Source: Paraburkholderia graminis C4D1M
GTDB taxonomy: Bacteria; Pseudomonadota; Gammaproteobacteria; Burkholderiales; Burkholderiaceae
Length of the DNA stretch: 64,000 nt
Direction of reading: 5' to 3'
Assembly (NCBI RefSeq): GCF_000172415.1
Contig: NZ_ABLD01000011.1
Location: 1-64,000, forward strand
Shown here: positions 36,052-44,071 of the stretch, one piece after another
Position numbering within the stretch: the first letter of the stretch is position 1
Layout: each line of letters begins with the position of its first letter
Notes under the pieces: generated by a model
Database searches by the model: none
Told to the model about the DNA's origin: nothing
Seen by the model: only the letters and a program-made list of their open reading frames with translations
Translations under genes and position numbers: made by a program

Positions 36052-36434
36052 CTCACGCTGTCTCTTTTGCACGAACCGATAAGCCACTGTGCCTAAACCG
36101 ATCTGCGCAAGTCTGGTGGCGCGCCAGGATTCCGGAACCGGTGGAAGGTTTGGCTGCGAACGACGGATGACCTTGAAATGTCACGTCCCATCCTGTGACG
36201 GACTTTGCCTCGCGCAGGCCGTTGCCGTCCTGCCCGTGCGTCGACATTTTTTGCCCGATCGTCCAGGTGTTGCCGACGCTTCGCCTGCCCGTTGCAGCGC
36301 ATCCAGGAAGATTGTCCGGTCCTACTGAAAAAGCGCGCCGTTTGTTGCACGCAGTTCATCCACACACATCAGGCTGCGCTCGCCACGTTGCAGTGGATGT
36401 CCGTCAACGCCGTCCGTCAATCAAGGGGACCACG
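36052..36434. other. Intergenic region, no gene seen
   Basis: About 380 bp between the small membrane protein and the GST gene. Open frames run through it only by lack of stops and have no start signal. AAGGGG at the end serves the GST gene. Confidence 0.45.
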
Positions 36435-37184
36435 ATGCGCAAGCTGTTCTTCACGACAGGATCGCCCTTCGCTCGTGCCGTCCGTATCGTGCTTGTTGAG
36501 AAGGGACTCGATTTTGAGCGCGAGGAGACCTTCACGACACCCAGCGTCGAAGAGCGTGCGAAGGTCGCGCCGACGCTTCAGGTTCCTACGCTGGTCGACG
36601 GCAACCTGACGCTTTGGGATTCCGCTGTGATCATCGATTACCTCATGTCCACGTATCCAGGCGCGCCTGCGCCCCCAGGCATGGAGCCCCTGGCATCCGA
36701 CTATGTGCGCGCGACGGAACGCTGGCACGACAAGCTCGTTCTCGCGACGTTACAGACGTTCGGCGTATCGACGACGATGGTGTCGCAGTTGCAGTGGTCC
36801 GGCGTCAGGCATGAAGAAAATGTTCACGCCGCGCGATGTGCGATGCGCAACCAGTATCTTCTCGACTGGTTCGAGACCCAGCTTGTCGGCGCTGACGGCG
36901 CTTTCGTCCCCGGTGTCATTTCGGCTCAGGACATCCTGCTCACCTGCGTTTGCCAGTTCATCGAAACGCGCCCATTGCGATTGTCCTGGCGCTCCCCTGC
37001 CCGACCCAGGCTTGCGTCGTTGGTCGCTCGAATGGAAAAACGACCTTCTGTGCAACAGGAAGCGGCACTCTGGTGGGAGCCGGGGGTGACATACGCGACT
37101 GCTGCCGAAGTGGAATGGGCAAAACATAAAACCATTCGTGACGGGCTGAGCTTCAGCGAATGGACGTCGCAGTCGGCAAGTTAA
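36435..37184 (+). CDS. Glutathione S-transferase family protein
   Basis: GST of 249 residues. The thioredoxin-like N-terminal domain starts MRKLFFTTGSPFARAVRIVL, with the Ser/Cys-like position in TGSPFAR, the cis-Pro motif VPTLVDG and the glutathione-binding SAVIIDYL. An all-helical C-terminal domain follows. AAGGGG precedes ATG 36435. Probable cytoplasmic detoxification enzyme, substrate unknown. Its 3' end overlaps a decayed hydrolase fragment on the other strand by about 30 nt. Confidence 0.9.
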   Translation: MRKLFFTTGSPFARAVRIVLVEKGLDFEREETFTTPSVEERAKVAPTLQVPTLVDGNLTLWDSAVIIDYLMSTYPGAPAPPGMEPLASDYVRATERWHDKLVLATLQTFGVSTTMVSQLQWSGVRHEENVHAARCAMRNQYLLDWFETQLVGADGAFVPGVISAQDILLTCVCQFIETRPLRLSWRSPARPRLASLVARMEKRPSVQQEAALWWEPGVTYATAAEVEWAKHKTIRDGLSFSEWTSQSAS

Positions 37185-37350
37185 GGTTGTCGACAAACCG
37201 CCTGATGTTGTCCAGCACCGGTTGCTGGTCGCCCGCGAAGACCCAGTGATCCGCACCGTCGAGCCCGACGAAGCGCGCCTGCGCGATGTGGCTGGCGAGA
37301 TGCCGGCCGGCGCCGATGCGAACTTGAGATCGTTCGCTATGAGAATCGGT
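37153..37350 (-). pseudogene. C-terminal remnant of an alpha/beta hydrolase
   Basis: The frame ends with GRHLASHIAQARFVGLDGADHWVFAGDQQPVLDNIRRFVDNL. This resembles the last 60 or so residues of alpha/beta hydrolases, including those fused to adenylate-cyclase or regulator domains, with the catalytic-His motif GADHW. No nucleophile elbow or N-terminal part is present upstream and no start codon with a ribosome site is found. The GST stop lies within its end. It is best read as a deletion remnant. Confidence 0.6.
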
Positions 37351-37481
37351 CGCGACATCGGTTGGAGTTCGATCGGAATGGACTACGAAAAAGCAAACGG
37401 AAACCGTCGGCCGAATACGTTGGAGAGCCCTTGACCTCAAAACGAGTCCCGGTCTAACCCATTCGAGATACCAGCACTGCT

Positions 37482-38261
37482 CTACGCTTCCCCACCCGCC
37501 GGTACGCCCACAACCACCTCCACCCCCGCCGCCGCCAGCAATTGCCCAAGCGCCGGCGCCGGCGCCTCATCCGTCACCAGCACGTCGACGCAATCCGCGC
37601 CGAACGCGTGCAGCAGCGCGCTATGGCCGAACTTCGCGTGATCGGCGGCGACCACGCGGCGCTCGGCCTGCGCGAACGCCGCCAGCGAAAACGCGACGTC
37701 TGCCGGCAGTGCATCCATGAAATGCCCGCGCATGTCGATCGCCGTCACCGACACGATCGCGTAGCGCACGTGGAACTGGCGCAAGAAAGCCTGCACGCTG
37801 TCGCCGACTGCGGCGGCGTCGTCGGCCCGAACTTCCCCGCCCGCGATGAACACGCGGTTGCCGTTGTGCGGCGCGAGCAGCCGGGCCACTTCGATCGAGT
37901 TGGTCACGACCGTCAGCCGCGAACGCGCCACTAAGGCCCGCGCGATGTGCACGCAGGTGCTGCCGCCCTCGAGAATCAGCGAATCGCCGTCGCTCACCAG
38001 TTCGGCGATGCGCGCGCCGATGGCCCGCTTGCCGGCAAGGCTCGCGGCCATGCGCCGTTCGAACGGCGGCTCGTCGAGGCGCTCGGGCAGCATGATGCCG
38101 CCGTGAACCTTCAGCAGCAGACCCTGCTCGATCAACGGCTTGATATTGCGGCGGATGGTTTCGTCGGACACCTCGAATCGCGCGGCAAGTGCCGTGATCG
38201 TGCAGGTGCGCTGCTCGCGGACGAGCCGCAGGATTTCGGCCTGGCGTTGGGTCGAGAGCAT
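37482..38261 (-). CDS. DeoR-family transcriptional regulator
   Basis: A 259-residue regulator. The N-terminal DeoR HTH is MLSTQRQAEILRLVREQ ... FEVSDETIRRNIKPLIEQGLLLKVHGG. The C-terminal DeoR sensor domain (ISOCOT fold) has LILEGGSTCVHIARAL and VTNSIEVARLLA, and normally binds a phosphorylated sugar or related metabolite. ATG 38261. It is divergent from the sarcosine/dimethylglycine dehydrogenase gene 460 bp away. A perfect palindrome 50 bp upstream may be its operator. Confidence 0.92.
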   Translation of the reverse strand: MLSTQRQAEILRLVREQRTCTITALAARFEVSDETIRRNIKPLIEQGLLLKVHGGIMLPERLDEPPFERRMAASLAGKRAIGARIAELVSDGDSLILEGGSTCVHIARALVARSRLTVVTNSIEVARLLAPHNGNRVFIAGGEVRADDAAAVGDSVQAFLRQFHVRYAIVSVTAIDMRGHFMDALPADVAFSLAAFAQAERRVVAADHAKFGHSALLHAFGADCVDVLVTDEAPAPALGQLLAAAGVEVVVGVPAGGEA

Positions 38262-38310
38262 GGAGTCGGGCGGATGAAGGGTGCGGTGAGTTTAGCAAAA
38301 CGACGGGCTG

Positions 38311-38328
38311 ATGTGGGATTTCCCACAT
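38311..38328. promoter_or_regulatory. Perfect 18-bp palindrome, candidate DeoR operator
   Basis: ATGTGGGA-TT-TCCCACAT, two perfect 8-bp arms with a 2-bp centre, 50 bp upstream of the DeoR-family start. It lies about where the -35 region of the regulator's promoter should be (a TAAACT -10-like hexamer lies nearer the gene), which fits autorepression. Confidence 0.55.
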
Positions 38329-38721
38329 ATTTCCACAGTCGGCTGCAGAGCCCCTATTTCACGGCGTGCGGGGCGCAAGAGCGACGCCCGACGCTAGCTG
38401 CAGACCGCCCGCGTTCACAGCCGAATGTGCAAGCGGCTTCGCCGCACCTTCGCTGCATTTTTGCCAGCCGCCTTGCCAACGCCCTTCGCAATGCCCTTCC
38501 CAGCCGTTTTCCCAACCGACCTCACAGCCGTCTTCGCTGCTGTCCCGGGCGGAAGATAACTCGCCCTCAGACTGATCCGAGCGCACGTCGATCGCTCACC
38601 TACCGCCAAAATACGACCACCACATGACACCACCCCAACCACCACAAAGCCTCACCTCTCACGTTGCATTCCGTGCACTTATACGGCAATCTACGCACAC
38701 CAACGCCACCAACAACCACAT
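38329..38721. other. Intergenic region between DeoR regulator and dehydrogenase
   Basis: About 390 bp. A minus-strand frame here encodes a Lys/Ala/Gly-rich tail from degenerate repeats of CCTTGCCAACGCCCTTC-like sequence. It has no ribosome site, so I do not call it. The region probably contains the dehydrogenase promoter. Confidence 0.45.
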
Positions 38722-41202
38722 ATGTCCACACCTCTCTCCCAACAAACCCGCGTCGTCATCATCGGCGGCGGCATTATCGGCTGCTCGGTCGCCTACCACC
38801 TGACCAGGCTCGGCTGGGCCGACGTCATCCTCCTCGAACAAGGCCAGCTCTCTTGCGGAACGACATGGCACGCAGCCGGCCTCGTCGGGCAGTTGCGCGC
38901 GCAGGAAAGCATGACGAAGCTGATCCGCTATTCGACCGCGCTTTACGCCGAACTCGAAGCGGACACCGGCCTTGCCACCGGCTGGAAGCAATGCGGCTCG
39001 CTGTCGGTGGCCCGCACGGCCGAGCGGATGACGCAACTCAAGCGCACCGCCGCCGTGGCCCGCGCGTACGGCGTCACGTGCGAGGTGATCGGCGCGCGCG
39101 AAGCCGGCGACCTGTGGCCGGTCATGCGCACCGACGACCTGCTCGGCGCCGTCTGGCTGCCGGGCGACGGCAAGGCCAACCCAACCGATCTCACGCAGGC
39201 GCTCGCCCGCGGCGCTCGCATGCGCGGCGCGCGCATCGTCGAAAACACCCGCGTCACAGCGATCCACACGCGCGACACGCACGGCTCTCGCGAAGCAACC
39301 GGCGTCGCGTGGCGCAACAAGGACGGCGACGAAGGCTCGATTAGCGCGGACATCGTCGTGAATTGCGCGGGCCAGTGGGCCAAAGCCGTGGGCCGACTGT
39401 GCGGCGTCACGGTGCCGCTGCACTCGGCGGAGCACTACTACATCGTCACGGATCGCATCGAGGGCGTGCACCCCGATCTGCCGGTCATGCGCGATCCCGA
39501 CGGCTTCATCTATTTCAAGGAGGAAGTGGGCGGCCTCGTGATGGGCGGTTTCGAGCCCGACGCCAAACCGTGGGGCATGAACGGCATTCCGGAGAACTTC
39601 GAATTCCAGCTTCTACCCGACGACTGGAATCAGTTCGAAATCCTGATGACTAACGCGCTGCAACGCGTGCCCGCGCTCGAAACCGCACAGGTCCGCCAGT
39701 TCTACAACGGACCCGAATCGTTCACGCCCGACAACAACTTCATGCTCGGCGAAGCGCCTGAATTACGGCGCTTTTTCGTCGGCGCGGGCTTTAACTCGAT
39801 GGGCATCGCTTCGGCGGGCGGCGCGGGCATGGCGTTGGCCGAATGGATCGTCGCGGGCGAGCCGACCATGGATTTGTGGCCCGTCGATATTCGCCGCTTC
39901 GCGCGCTTTAACGGCAACGACGCGTGGCTGCACGATCGCGTGAAAGAGACGCTCGGCCTGCACTATGCAATGCCGTGGCCGAATCGCGAACTCGACAGCG
40001 CGCGGCCGTTGCGCCGCTCGCCGCTGTACGCGCTGCTGCGCGAGGACGGCGCGTGCTTCGGCAGCAAGATGGGTTGGGAGCGCGCCAACTTTTTCGCGCC
40101 GACGCCCGGCGAAGCGCGCGTCGACTACACATTCGGTCAGCCGGACTGGCTGCGTGCAAGCGGCGCCGAACACCGCGCCTGCCGCGAAGGCGTGGCGCTT
40201 TTCGACATGACGTCGTTCTCCAAATTCCTGGTCAAAGGACGCGACGCGCAAAGCGTGCTGCAAAGCCTCGTCACGAACGACGTCGACGTACCGCCCGGCA
40301 CGGCCGTCTATACCGGCATGCTCAACGAACGCGGCAATTACGAATCGGACTTCACGCTCACGCGCATCGCCGCGGACCAGTACCTGCTCGTCACCGGCAC
40401 CGCGCAAACCACGCGCGACTTCGACATGATCGAGAGAGCGATTCCGCGCGACAAACATTGCGTGCTCGTCGACGTGACCAGCCAATATGCGGTGCTCGCC
40501 GTGATGGGCCCGCGCTCGCGCGAACTGCTGCAAAGCGTATCGAAAGCGGACTGGCGCAACGAAGCGTTCGCGTTCGGCCAAAGCCGCGAGGTCGACATCG
40601 GCTATGCGACGGTGCGCGCAACGCGCCTCACCTACGTCGGCGAACTGGGCTGGGAACTGTACGTGCCGGTCGAATTCGCCGTCGGCGTGTACGAGGCGTT
40701 GCGCGAAGCGGGCAAAGCGTTTGGCCTCGTGAATGCAGGCTACTACGCGATCGACTCGCTGCGGATCGAAAAAGGCTACCGCGCATGGGGCCGCGAACTC
40801 ACGCCGGACACGAATCCGTTCGAAGCCGGCCTCGCGTTCGCGTGCAAGCTCGACAAGGACATTCCGTTCCGCGGCCGCGACGCCCTGCTGAAACTGCGCG
40901 ACGAGCCGCTGCGCCGCCGCATGGTCGTGCTGAGCGCGGACGGCGCCGCGGATCGCATGCTATGGGGCGGCGAAGCGATTTTGCGCGACGGCAAGCCAGT
41001 CGGCTTCGTGAGCTCGGCGGCGTTCGGCCACACGCTCGGCTGCCCGGTCGCGATGGGCTACGTGAACAATCCCGATGGCGCAGCCGACACCGCGTATCTG
41101 ACGAGCGGCGCCTACGCGATCGACGTGGCCGGCGAATCGCTGCCGGCCACGCTTCACCTGAAGGCGCCGTACGACCCGCGCGGCGAACGCGTGCGCGCGT
41201 AG
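38722..41202 (+). CDS. Sarcosine/dimethylglycine dehydrogenase-type flavoprotein (DAO plus GCV_T)
   Basis: An 826-residue enzyme with an N-terminal FAD-binding DAO domain (GGGIIGCSVAYHL at about 15-27) and His50 in GTTWHAAGLV, the position of covalent FAD attachment in dimethylglycine and sarcosine dehydrogenases. An FAO middle region and a C-terminal GCV_T/aminomethyltransferase folate-binding domain (about 430-826) follow. It would oxidatively demethylate an N-methylglycine and pass formaldehyde to tetrahydrofolate. Which N-methylated substrate is used cannot be told. It may be controlled by the divergent DeoR regulator. Confidence 0.9.
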   Translation: MSTPLSQQTRVVIIGGGIIGCSVAYHLTRLGWADVILLEQGQLSCGTTWHAAGLVGQLRAQESMTKLIRYSTALYAELEADTGLATGWKQCGSLSVARTAERMTQLKRTAAVARAYGVTCEVIGAREAGDLWPVMRTDDLLGAVWLPGDGKANPTDLTQALARGARMRGARIVENTRVTAIHTRDTHGSREATGVAWRNKDGDEGSISADIVVNCAGQWAKAVGRLCGVTVPLHSAEHYYIVTDRIEGVHPDLPVMRDPDGFIYFKEEVGGLVMGGFEPDAKPWGMNGIPENFEFQLLPDDWNQFEILMTNALQRVPALETAQVRQFYNGPESFTPDNNFMLGEAPELRRFFVGAGFNSMGIASAGGAGMALAEWIVAGEPTMDLWPVDIRRFARFNGNDAWLHDRVKETLGLHYAMPWPNRELDSARPLRRSPLYALLREDGACFGSKMGWERANFFAPTPGEARVDYTFGQPDWLRASGAEHRACREGVALFDMTSFSKFLVKGRDAQSVLQSLVTNDVDVPPGTAVYTGMLNERGNYESDFTLTRIAADQYLLVTGTAQTTRDFDMIERAIPRDKHCVLVDVTSQYAVLAVMGPRSRELLQSVSKADWRNEAFAFGQSREVDIGYATVRATRLTYVGELGWELYVPVEFAVGVYEALREAGKAFGLVNAGYYAIDSLRIEKGYRAWGRELTPDTNPFEAGLAFACKLDKDIPFRGRDALLKLRDEPLRRRMVVLSADGAADRMLWGGEAILRDGKPVGFVSSAAFGHTLGCPVAMGYVNNPDGAADTAYLTSGAYAIDVAGESLPATLHLKAPYDPRGERVRA

Positions 41203-41250
41203 CCAGGCGTTTGTTCACGAGCCGCGCCGCTCCTCGGCGCGCGCCGCGGT

Positions 41251-41517
41251 TCAATTCATGCTGTCCGTCGACGCGCTTTCGCTTGCCATGCGGCTTGCCG
41301 CCGCTTCGGCGGCGAGCGCCAGCTTGTGCTGCTCGACCTGATGCGCGAACACGGGGCTGACATCCGGGTACGATGCGTCGGTCACGTAGTCGAGGCCGTT
41401 CTGTTGTGCCTCGATCAGTTCCTGGTAGACCTGGGCGCGCGTTTTTCCTTCCGCGAAAACATTCGACGATGCGGCGAGGACGACGACGGACAATGCGGCG
41501 AAAGCGATCTTCTTCAT
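41251..41517 (-). CDS. DUF4148 exported protein
   Basis: An 88-residue exported protein with a signal peptide (MKKIAFAALSVVVLAASSNVFAEG). A DUF4148 core follows (KTRAQVYQELIEAQQNGLDYVTDASYPDVSPVFAHQV). ATG 41517. On its own strand a GGAATA-N13-CGTGGT motif lies at 41584-41560, matching elements before the ECF sigma gene. This suggests it is a target of that sigma factor. Function unknown. Confidence 0.88.
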   Translation of the reverse strand: MKKIAFAALSVVVLAASSNVFAEGKTRAQVYQELIEAQQNGLDYVTDASYPDVSPVFAHQVEQHKLALAAEAAASRMASESASTDSMN

Positions 41518-41559
41518 GATGAACTCCGGTGAGTTGTGTGCGGGTTTGCATCAGGGAGA

Positions 41560-41584
41560 ACCACGCTTTGCCGGCTTTTATTCC
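41560..41584 (-). promoter_or_regulatory. Candidate ECF-sigma promoter of the DUF4148 gene
   Basis: On the minus strand GGAATA (41584-41579), 13-nt spacer, CGTGGT (41565-41560). It lies 43 nt upstream of the DUF4148 start and is the same layout as the other copies. Confidence 0.5.
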
Positions 41585-41710
41585 TGGGCGCGGCGCAAGT
41601 AAAAAACATTTCCGCGCGACGGAATAAAGCGCGCCGCGAACCGGTTTGCCCGGGTCTGGACGACGCCTTGCTCACGCGGTAAAAGAACTTCTGAAAGACG
41701 CCGCGCGAGC

Positions 41711-41736
41711 GGAATAAACCGGCGTACAACCGTGTT
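41711..41736 (+). promoter_or_regulatory. Candidate ECF-sigma promoter of the first anti-sigma-like gene
   Basis: GGAATA (41711-41716), 14-nt spacer, CGTGTT (41731-41736), 40 nt upstream of ATG 41777. A third GGAATAAA at 41621 lacks the downstream half and was not counted. Confidence 0.5.
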
Positions 41737-41776
41737 TGCACCTCAACAGCCGAACCCCGGCCGGAGAACTTGCATC

Positions 41777-42511
41777 ATGAAACCGACCGACGCCCCCGCC
41801 GATTCACCGCTTTCCGAAGCCGACGTTCAAGCCTACGCCGACGGCACGCTGTCGCCGGCGCGCGCCGCGTTTTTGCGCGACTATCTGGGCCGCGATCCCG
41901 CGGAAGCCCGCCGCGTCGCCTTTTACGGCTCGCTTAACGAGCAGATTCAGCGTTCGTTTCAGACCGCCGACGAACCCGCGTCCACGGCGTTCAAAGCCCG
42001 GCGCGGCGCGGCGAGCCGCTGGCGCAACGCTGCCGGCAGGCCGCGTGTGCGCAAGGCGGTCAGAGCGCTGGTCGCCGTCGTCGTCGCGTGTGCGGCGGTG
42101 AGCGGCTGGTTTGCGGCGACCCAGGTGACGCAGCAGGCGCTCAACAATGCCGCCGTGATGGCGCTGGCGGAAACGGTGGCCGCTCCTTATCCGGCGGCAT
42201 CGCCGACTCGCCGGGAGCCGTCCGCGCCCGACCTCGAGGCGATCGGGCTGCGGCTCGTCGATGAGCGCGTGCTGTCGCTCGGCCTGTTGCAGCGCGCCAC
42301 CGCATTCGTCTACCTAAACGGCGACAACCAGCCGGTGATCCTGCTGTCGACGCTCGCCCTGCTCGCGCCTGCGCAGCCGCAGTGGTCCGCGCGCCGCATC
42401 GGCGATGTGCGTCTGTTGACGTGGACCGCGCAGCGGCAACGCTTCGTGGTCGCGGGCGACGCGCGCACGCACGGCCTGATGCGCGCCGCCGACGTCATGA
42501 CGATGCCATGA
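41777..42511 (+). CDS. Anti-sigma-factor-like membrane protein
   Basis: A 244-residue protein. The N-terminal ASD-like helical segment is LSEADVQAYADGTLSPARAAFLRDYL. A single transmembrane helix lies near residues 95-115 (LVAVVVACAAVSGWFA) and the C-terminal half is periplasmic. The N-terminus is clearly related to the second anti-sigma protein at 43184. ATG 41777 is preferred over an upstream GTG. It precedes the ECF sigma gene by 157 nt and carries its own GGAATA-type promoter. It may be a second regulator of the same sigma factor. Confidence 0.78.
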   Translation: MKPTDAPADSPLSEADVQAYADGTLSPARAAFLRDYLGRDPAEARRVAFYGSLNEQIQRSFQTADEPASTAFKARRGAASRWRNAAGRPRVRKAVRALVAVVVACAAVSGWFAATQVTQQALNNAAVMALAETVAAPYPAASPTRREPSAPDLEAIGLRLVDERVLSLGLLQRATAFVYLNGDNQPVILLSTLALLAPAQPQWSARRIGDVRLLTWTAQRQRFVVAGDARTHGLMRAADVMTMP

Positions 42512-42555
42512 ACGCCCACGCAGTCGTACACGCGCTATGACTCGCCGCATCGACG

Positions 42556-42580
42556 GGAATAGAATCCGCTCACGCGTGTT
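42556..42580 (+). promoter_or_regulatory. Candidate autoregulated ECF promoter of the sigma gene
   Basis: GGAATA (42556-42561), 13-nt spacer, CGTGTT (42575-42580), about 88 nt upstream of the sigma-factor ATG. It is identical in both hexamers to the copy at 29280. It suggests positive autoregulation. Confidence 0.5.
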
Positions 42581-42668
42581 CGCCCTACAACCGCCCTACA
42601 ACACGAGCGACGCTCCGACGCAGCGCCGCGCTTCCTGCCCACGAGAGGCCCCATGACCGGGATCAAGA

Positions 42669-43187
42669 ATGGATGTCCGTGACGAGTTGATGGAACACGT
42701 GCCGCGCTTGCGGCGCTACGCGCGGGCGCTGATCAACAATCGCGACCTCGCGGACGATCTGGTGCAGGACACGCTGGAACGCGCGCTCGGCCGCACCGGC
42801 ATGTTCCAGCCCGGCACCGACCTGCGTGCATGGCTCTTTACGATCATGCACAACGTGTTCGCCAATCAGGCGCGCAAGGCATCGTCGCGCGCGGTCCATG
42901 TGGCGGTCGACGACGAAAGCGTTCACGAAGCCGAGTTCGCCGTGCCGGCGCCGCAGACGCGCTCGCTGGAAATGCGCGATCTCGACTACGCGTTGCAGCG
43001 TCTGCCGGTCGACCAGCGCGAAGTGGTGCTGCTCGTCGGCCTCGAGGAAATGAGCTATGCCGACGTCGCGCTCGCGCTGAACGTGCCCATCGGCACGGTC
43101 ATGTCGCGGCTTTCGCGCGGACGCGAACGGCTTCGGGCATTGATGGCGGGCAGCCAGCCCGGTGCGAAATTACAGGTGGTGCGATGA
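42669..43187 (+). CDS. ECF RNA polymerase sigma factor
   Basis: RpoE-like sigma-70 of 172 residues with sigma-2 (DLADDLVQDTLERALGR, then TDLRAWLFTIMHNVFANQAR) and sigma-4 domains (LDYALQRLPVDQREVVLLVGLEEMSYADVALALNVPIGTVMSRLSRGRERLR). ATG 42669. Its stop overlaps the next ATG (ATGA), coupling it to the anti-sigma gene. Candidate promoters with a shared GGAATA-CGTG(T/G)T pattern precede it, one anti-sigma-like gene and two DUF4148 genes. The stimulus cannot be deduced. Confidence 0.95.
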   Translation: MDVRDELMEHVPRLRRYARALINNRDLADDLVQDTLERALGRTGMFQPGTDLRAWLFTIMHNVFANQARKASSRAVHVAVDDESVHEAEFAVPAPQTRSLEMRDLDYALQRLPVDQREVVLLVGLEEMSYADVALALNVPIGTVMSRLSRGRERLRALMAGSQPGAKLQVVR

Positions 43188-44041
43188 GCGACCAACATAC
43201 CCCGATCACTGAAGAAGAGCTGCATGCTTACGTGGACGGCACGCTGTCCGACGAACGGCGCGCCGACGTCGAGCGCGCGCTCGAACAGAATCCCGAACTG
43301 GCCGCGCGCATCAGCGATTATTTTTCGCTGAACAGCCTGTTCCACGATCGCTACGACCGCGTGTTGAACGAACCCGTGCCGAAGCGCTTGCAGCCGGCCG
43401 CGCCGCCGCATTCGCGCCGCTCGCGCATCGCCGCCAACTGGCCGCAATTCGCGGGGATGGCGGCGGCGCTGGTGATGGGCGTCGGCATCGGCGTCGGCAC
43501 GCATATGGGGCAGGACGCGATGCAGTCGGTGGCGGGCTTCTCCGTGGGTTCGTCGACGGGTTCTTCCAATACGCGCCCGGTGAGCGCGGACCGAGCCGAG
43601 GTGTTCGCCCGCCAGGCTGCGGTTGCGCACGTCGTGTATATGCCGGAGGTCGACCGCCCTACCGACATGAGCGCCGATCACGAGCAGGATTTCGTGCAGT
43701 GGCTCGCGAACCGTCTCGGCACCAACGTCCATCCGCCGATGCTGGCGAAGCAAGGCTTCTCGCTCTCCGGCGGGCGCCTGCTGCCCGGCCCGGACGGCCA
43801 GATGGCCCAGTTCATGTATCGCGGACCGAAGGGCGAACGGGTGACGCTGTGCATCTCGCGCCGCCAGGTGAATGCGAACACCACGGCGTTCAAGCTGTAC
43901 CAGGACGGACCCGTCAACGTGTTCTACTGGGTCGACGGCGACTTCGGCTATGCGGTGTCAGGCGGCATCGACCGCAAGCAGTTGCTGCAGCTCTCGCATG
44001 ACGTGTACGCACAATTGACCGGCGCGACGCAGACGGATTGA
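43184..44041 (+). CDS. Membrane anti-sigma factor
   Basis: A 285-residue protein. Its N-terminal cytoplasmic segment (ITEEELHAYVDGTLSDERRADVERALEQNPELAARI) has the pattern of RsiW/ChrR-type anti-sigma domains. One transmembrane helix lies near residues 92-110 (FAGMAAALVMGVGIGVGTH), followed by a periplasmic domain. The start overlaps the sigma stop (ATGA), the usual arrangement of a cognate pair. No zinc-binding HxxxCxxC motif is present in the N-terminal part. Confidence 0.88.
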   Translation: MSDQHTPITEEELHAYVDGTLSDERRADVERALEQNPELAARISDYFSLNSLFHDRYDRVLNEPVPKRLQPAAPPHSRRSRIAANWPQFAGMAAALVMGVGIGVGTHMGQDAMQSVAGFSVGSSTGSSNTRPVSADRAEVFARQAAVAHVVYMPEVDRPTDMSADHEQDFVQWLANRLGTNVHPPMLAKQGFSLSGGRLLPGPDGQMAQFMYRGPKGERVTLCISRRQVNANTTAFKLYQDGPVNVFYWVDGDFGYAVSGGIDRKQLLQLSHDVYAQLTGATQTD

Positions 44042-44071
44042 TGCGCCTGCGCTGGTGAACCACCGCGCACG

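Noticed and set aside
38415..38645. Lys/Ala/Gly-rich short frame on the minus strand
   Set aside because: It arises from degenerate short repeats, lacks a ribosome site and has equally open frames on the other strand.
41621..41628. A further GGAATAAA that could be an ECF -35 element
   Set aside because: No CGTG(T/G)T-like block follows at 13-14 nt and no gene start is suitably placed.
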